NCBI RefSeq assembly: GCF_002920915.1
Contig: NZ_PQVF01000003.1
Coordinates: forward strand, 1 to 64,000
DNA length: 64,000 bases
Reading direction: 5' to 3'
DNA from: Solitalea longa
GTDB lineage: Bacteria; Bacteroidota; Bacteroidia; Sphingobacteriales; Sphingobacteriaceae
A program made the position numbers and the translations under genes. This document shows, in pieces, positions 60,539 through 64,000 of this stretch. The first letter of the stretch is position 1; each line of letters opens with the position of its first letter. Below the pieces are notes generated by a model. The model worked only from the letters and a program-made list of their open reading frames with translations. It was not told the DNA's origin and did no database searches.

Positions 60539-60763
60539 ATGAAAAAATACATATTGAGCCTGGTTTTAATGTTGATCTCTATTGCAACGTTTGCTCAAAA
60601 TAACGGAACGGTGGAAATGGCCGATGAAATGCGTGGATCAGGTAAAATTTACGTAGTAGTAGGTGTTATTACGATCATCTTTATCGGTATTTCTTTTTAC
60701 TTGTTCTCTATCGACAAAAAACTTTCTAAGCTTGAAAAAGACCATAATCAGCTAAGAAATTAA
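60539..60763 (+). CDS. ccmD: CcmD-like small membrane protein
   Basis: Protein of 74 residues: an N-terminal hydrophobic stretch that looks like a signal peptide (MKKYILSLVLMLISIATFAQ), a short linker, one membrane span (KIYVVVGVITIIFIGISFYLF, about 35-56) and a charged tail (SIDKKLSKLEKDHNQLRN). Size and position behind ccmC fit CcmD, which helps release heme-loaded CcmE. The added signal peptide is typical of Bacteroidota versions. Assignment rests on position and shape. Confidence 0.78.
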   Translation: MKKYILSLVLMLISIATFAQNNGTVEMADEMRGSGKIYVVVGVITIIFIGISFYLFSIDKKLSKLEKDHNQLRN

Positions 60764-60928
60764 GCTGAAATGAGGTTTGGAAATATTCGCTGTTGAAATT
60801 CTAGTTGCATATAAGTGATTAGAATCATCCTAATGTTTAACCCAACTATTTGAAAATCAGGTTTAAAATAGTTGAAGAGAAAATAGAAAAACAAGCTGTG
60901 GTAGTTTGAGAATAAAGTTTTAATGCTA

Positions 60929-60957
60929 AGGGCAATTGTTTGATCAATTGTCGCCCT
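60929..60957 (+). other. hairpin behind ccmD
   Basis: AGGGC (60929-60933) with GCCCT (60953-60957) and, nested, CAATTG (60933-60938) with CAATTG (60945-60950). Bulged, with no T run. It probably shapes the 3' end of the ccmBCD mRNA ahead of the terminator at 60971. Confidence 0.4.
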
Positions 60958-60970
60958 GAAGATAATATAT

Positions 60971-61020
60971 AGCCAAATGCTTAAGTATTTATTGCTGAAG
61001 TGTTTGGCTTTCTTTATTTT
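60971..61020 (+). terminator. terminator of ccmBCD
   Basis: AGCCAAA (60971-60977) pairs with TTTGGCT (61003-61009), with a nested CTT/AAG pair, followed by TTCTTTATTTTT. It ends 25 bases before the glutamate dehydrogenase ATG. Confidence 0.7.
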
Positions 61021-61044
61021 TAAGATTACCCAATCATTTAATCT

Positions 61045-62481
61045 ATGTCTAAGAAAACCATCAAGACATCCTTCCATGAAATTAGTTTGTGGGATGATGT
61101 GTGTGACTATTTTAATCACGCCGCTTCCTTTACCAATCACCCTAAAGATATTCTTGAAATGATCCGTAAATGCACCAGCATTTATTCTTTTCAGTTTCCA
61201 ATTAGAAAGAATAACGGGTTCGAATTGATATCAGCCTGGCGGGTTGAGCATTCTCATCACCAACTGCCAACAAAAGGAGGAATAAGGTACAGCGAATTCG
61301 TTAGTGAAGATGAAGTAAAGGCTTTGGCGGCTCTGATGACCTATAAATGCGCTATAGTGAATGTGCCTTTTGGGGGAGCCAAGGGAGGTGTAAAAGTAAA
61401 TCCTAAAAATTATAACGAAAGGGAATTGGAAAACATTACCCGGCGTTATACTTCTGAATTAATTAAAAAGAATTTTATTGGTCCTGGCATCGATGTTCCT
61501 GCTCCTGATTATGGAACAGGCGAACGTGAAATGTCATGGATCGTTGATACCTACCAATCTTATAACCCCGGACAAATCGACTCGAATGCTTGTGTAACAG
61601 GTAAACCCATAGCCCAATACGGTATTGCGGGAAGGAGGGAAGCTACCGGTCGGGGTGTTTTTTTTGCAACCCGCGAGTGTGTTAATGTTCCCGAGGATAT
61701 GAAAAAACTGAAACTATCTGCAGGGATTAAAGATAAACGGGTAATTGTTCAGGGTTTAGGAAATGTTGGATATTATTCGGCAAAGTTCGTTCAGGAAGCC
61801 GGGGGAATTATTGTTGGTCTTTGCGAATTTGAGGGCGCTATTTATGACTCAAAAGGGCTGGATGTTGATGATGTGTTGAGGCACCGTAAAGAAACAGGTT
61901 CTATTTTAAATTATAAAAAGGCGAAAAACTTTAAAAATAGCAGTGAGGGTTTAGAGCAGGACTGCGATATTCTTATTCCGGCGGCGCTGGAAAATCAGCT
62001 GCACGAGGGGAATATCAAAAACATTAAAGCTAAAATTATAGTAGAGGGAGCCAACGGTCCAACTACACCTGATGCTGCAGGCATATTTGTAAAGGCTGGA
62101 GGCCTGATAGTACCCGATATGTATGCTAATGCCGGAGGTGTTACGGTTTCCTATTTCGAATGGCTGAAAAATTTGTCTCATGTAGCCTTCGGCCGAATGA
62201 ACAAACGGTTTGAAGAAAATGCTGCGCGTAATATGGTGGATATGGTGGAGCGAATCACCGGTCAGTCTATTACTGCCGATCAACGCACAACGATTGTGAA
62301 GGGAGCTTCAGAGCTTGAACTGGTAAACTCTGGCTTGGAAGAAACAATGATCAGGGCTTATCATGAAATTCGGGATATTAAACTGGCCGACAAGAAAATT
62401 ACCGATTTACGAGTGGCTGCCTTTGTCTGCGCCATTGATCGTGTGGCAGTTTCATATAAAAATTTGGGCATTTTTCCGTAA
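61045..62481 (+). CDS. glutamate dehydrogenase family enzyme
   Basis: Enzyme of 478 residues interconverting glutamate and 2-oxoglutarate plus ammonium (Glu/Leu/Phe/Val dehydrogenase family). Substrate site: LPTKGGIRYSEFVSEDEVKALAALMTYKCAIVNVPFGGAKGG with the catalytic lysine in GGAKGG; then PAPDYGTGEREMSWIVDTY; the nucleotide fold is VQGLGNVGYYSAKFVQEAGG. NAD versus NADP use is not clear from the motif. It sits between ccmD and ccmE but has a terminator before it and long repeats behind it, so it is an independent unit. It may catch ammonium from the nitrate cluster, though far away. Confidence 0.9.
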   Translation: MSKKTIKTSFHEISLWDDVCDYFNHAASFTNHPKDILEMIRKCTSIYSFQFPIRKNNGFELISAWRVEHSHHQLPTKGGIRYSEFVSEDEVKALAALMTYKCAIVNVPFGGAKGGVKVNPKNYNERELENITRRYTSELIKKNFIGPGIDVPAPDYGTGEREMSWIVDTYQSYNPGQIDSNACVTGKPIAQYGIAGRREATGRGVFFATRECVNVPEDMKKLKLSAGIKDKRVIVQGLGNVGYYSAKFVQEAGGIIVGLCEFEGAIYDSKGLDVDDVLRHRKETGSILNYKKAKNFKNSSEGLEQDCDILIPAALENQLHEGNIKNIKAKIIVEGANGPTTPDAAGIFVKAGGLIVPDMYANAGGVTVSYFEWLKNLSHVAFGRMNKRFEENAARNMVDMVERITGQSITADQRTTIVKGASELELVNSGLEETMIRAYHEIRDIKLADKKITDLRVAAFVCAIDRVAVSYKNLGIFP

Positions 62482-62485
62482 AAAT

Positions 62486-62795
62486 CGGGTTAACAGTTCG
62501 GGTGCGAATTGTAAATTTCGAATTTCGGGTTAAGAATTGCGGGTGGTGAATTTCGAGTTGTGGGTTACGAATTGCGAGTTCTGGTTAGTGTTTTATTAAT
62601 GTGTTATTTGATATAGCAGTATTGTTTATCAATAAAACAATAATCCTCAACTCCTAACCCTAAATTCGTAACCCGTAATCCATAATCAATATTTAATACA
62701 ATAAAATCTCAACTCGCAACTCGCAATCCGTAACCAATATTTAAAACAATAAACTTCAACTCCCAACCCGAAATTCGCAACCCGTAATCCATACA
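62486..62795. repeat. long imperfect inverted word repeat (GAATTGCGAGTT type)
   Basis: Left arm 62486-62585 is built of AATTTCG, GGGTTA, GAATTGCG and CGAGTTGTGGG words. The right arm 62643-62795 holds three sub-blocks of the complements (CTCAACTCC, TTCGTAACCCGTAATCC; CTCAACTCGCAACTCGCAATCC; CCCAACCCGAAATTCGC), separated by AATATTTAA-rich spacers near 62688 and 62736. It begins 4 bases after the glutamate dehydrogenase stop. No open frame. Confidence 0.8.
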
Positions 62796-62870
62796 TTAAA
62801 TCAATTGTTCATCACTAAAATCTATGTAACAAAATCCGCTAACCAGTCGGTTTTACAAGGCAAAAAAACG

Positions 62871-62878
62871 TATCTTTG
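62871..62878 (+). promoter_or_regulatory. -7 element of ccmE
   Basis: TATCTTTG followed by CGC, 27 bases before the ccmE ATG. The -33 region holds GTTTTAC rather than an exact TTG. Confidence 0.6.
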
Positions 62879-62905
62879 CGCAACTTTATAAATCATTGAT
62901 TATTA

Positions 62906-63322
62906 ATGAAAAAGACGCATATTGTAGGGATTATTATCATTGCCGTTGCCATTGCGATTATTGTATCTACATATGGTAATTCGAGTACTTACGCCACATT
63001 CAGTGAAGCCAAAGAAACAACTAAAGAGCTTCATGTGGTGAGTCACCTGGTAAAAACCAAACCTCAGCATTACGATCCGATTAAAGATGCTAATTATTTC
63101 AGCTTCTATGCTATTGATAATAAGGGTGTTGAGTGTAAAGTGGTGTTCTTTGGAACTAAACCTCAGGATTTTGAAAAATCAGAGCAAATTGTACTTACCG
63201 GGGGAATGGTTGGTGACGAATTTCATGCTTCAAAAATTTTAATGAAATGCCCTTCAAAATATACGGATCAGCAAGCCGACATGAAGGAATTCTCTTCAGT
63301 AAAAAAATCAACTTCATTATAA
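62906..63322 (+). CDS. ccmE: heme chaperone CcmE, cysteine-type
   Basis: Periplasm-facing heme carrier of 138 residues with one N-terminal anchor (HIVGIIIIAVAIAIIVSTY) and an OB-fold domain (HVVSHLVKTKPQHYDPIKDANYFSFYAIDNKGVECKVVFFG ... QIVLTGGMVGDEFHASKILMKCPSKY). Where E. coli has HxxxY (heme on His130), this protein has C115-P-S-K-Y119, i.e. CxxxY. That variant is known from Desulfovibrio and archaeal systems lacking CcmH. The next gene is ccmF. Family firm; heme attachment through Cys inferred. Confidence 0.9.
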   Translation: MKKTHIVGIIIIAVAIAIIVSTYGNSSTYATFSEAKETTKELHVVSHLVKTKPQHYDPIKDANYFSFYAIDNKGVECKVVFFGTKPQDFEKSEQIVLTGGMVGDEFHASKILMKCPSKYTDQQADMKEFSSVKKSTSL

Positions 63323-63404
63323 TTTTAAAATAAACTGTTTTAATAGCCCTGGGTAAATCCAAGAAAGCTATTAACTCTTTTTATATACACTTCTCAGATC
63401 TTAG

Positions 63405-64000
63405 ATGGATATTCAATTCGTAGGAGAACACCTTCTTCCGGGTAAATTAGGCCAGTTTTTTATTGTATTGGCTTTTGGCGCCTCCCTTTTATCAACGGTT
63501 GCTTATTATTTTCAAACGGTAAAAGACAAAAATGATTTGTCATGGCGACAAATTGCTCGTTGGTCGTTCCGCATACAGTCGGTGGCGGTAATCGGAATTA
63601 TTGCTTCGTTGTTCTACATCATCTATAATCACTATTTTGAATATAATTACGCCTGGTCACACTCTTCAAAAACACTTCCGGTTGAATACATGATCTCTTG
63701 TTTTTGGGAAGGTCAGGAAGGTAGTTTCCTTTTATGGGCGTTTTGGCAATTGGTGATCGGTAATATCATTATGCGAACTGCAAAGGATTGGGAAGACAGT
63801 GTAATGACTGTGATCAGCCTTTCTCAGGTTTTCATTCTTTCAATGCTGCTTGGTATTGAAATCTTTGGCCATCGCATTGGCAGCTCGCCTTTTATATTGT
63901 TAAGGGAAGCTATGCAGGATGCTCCGATCTTTAAAGATCCGGAATATCTGGTAAAATATATTACCGACGGAAAAGGCTTAAATCCTTTGCTACAGAACTA
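63405..64000 (+). CDS. ccmF: cytochrome c heme lyase subunit CcmF, partial
   Basis: Reading frame open from the ATG at 63405 to the right edge, about 198 codons of an expected 650 or more; the 3' part is outside the window. It begins MDIQFVGEHLLPGKLGQFF, has membrane spans (IVLAFGASLLSTVAYYF, VAVIGIIASLFYIIYN), and the CcmF start motif SCFWEGQEGSFLLWAFW, which matches the WxxxEGSLLLW pattern of CcmF. It joins heme from CcmE to apocytochrome. It lies 82 bases behind ccmE. Confidence 0.9.
   Translation, partial: MDIQFVGEHLLPGKLGQFFIVLAFGASLLSTVAYYFQTVKDKNDLSWRQIARWSFRIQSVAVIGIIASLFYIIYNHYFEYNYAWSHSSKTLPVEYMISCFWEGQEGSFLLWAFWQLVIGNIIMRTAKDWEDSVMTVISLSQVFILSMLLGIEIFGHRIGSSPFILLREAMQDAPIFKDPEYLVKYITDGKGLNPLLQN

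Noticed and set aside
62486-62795. CRISPR array in the word repeats
   Set aside because: Repeats are degenerate, without fixed length or unique spacers, and switch strand half-way; no cas genes nearby.

Overview
The window comes from a chromosome of a Bacteroidota bacterium, most likely of the Sphingobacteriales/Chitinophagales side. The grounds are: promoters of the Bacteroidota type (TTTG, about 20 bases, then TAnnTTTG, often only a few bases before the ATG); a PorP/SprF plus OmpA-type pair of the type IX secretion/gliding group; a type B L31; the alternative GlmU-like enzyme; several Bacteroidota-restricted families (DUF3822, DUF4230, DUF4468); and tRNA genes without an encoded CCA. The genus cannot be fixed from the sequence alone. 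Base composition looks even and I see no insertion sequence, prophage or CRISPR array.

Left part (1-14.5 kb). Three tandem 119-base copies of a tRNA tail plus terminator open the window, followed by a bidirectional terminator and a 33-residue membrane peptide gene. Next is a complete assimilatory nitrate cluster: an FNR-like iron-sulfur regulator and siroheme methyltransferase on the minus strand, divergent from nirB, nirD, an outer-membrane porin, a NarK-type transporter, a nitrate reductase fused to its own flavoprotein electron-donor module, and a nitrite/sulfite-reductase-like protein with a C-terminal rubredoxin. Together they import nitrate and reduce it to ammonium, probably under oxygen or nitrate control.

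Middle part (14.5-49.5 kb). Mostly housekeeping and envelope genes: PorP/SprF-OmpA pair, rpmE2, GlmU-like, tpiA, prmA, mpl, ftsK, lolA; a Xre/RES toxin-antitoxin pair with a palindromic operator; a TetR-TetR-TolC-MFP-RND drug-efflux operon whose promoter carries two matched operators; a third TetR; a thrC-hydrolase-ridA-coaD-rsmD-DUF3822 operon; a RecD-like helicase; a secreted cyanophycinase and a GH20 hexosaminidase.

Right part (49.5-64 kb). Two tRNA-Leu genes with a strong terminator, small membrane genes, a Nudix/pyrE pair whose start codons overlap, a lipoprotein subtilase, clpB, an exported Lys/Ser/Asp repeat protein, and a cytochrome c maturation cluster (ccmB, C, D, E, F) interrupted by a glutamate dehydrogenase gene. 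ccmF runs off the right edge.

The features least explained by known families are non-coding: long imperfect inverted repeats made of short repeated words, lying mostly just behind stop codons; the tandem tRNA tails, which differ between copies mainly by changes that keep base pairing; and the paired TGACT-N13-AGTCA operators of the efflux operon.
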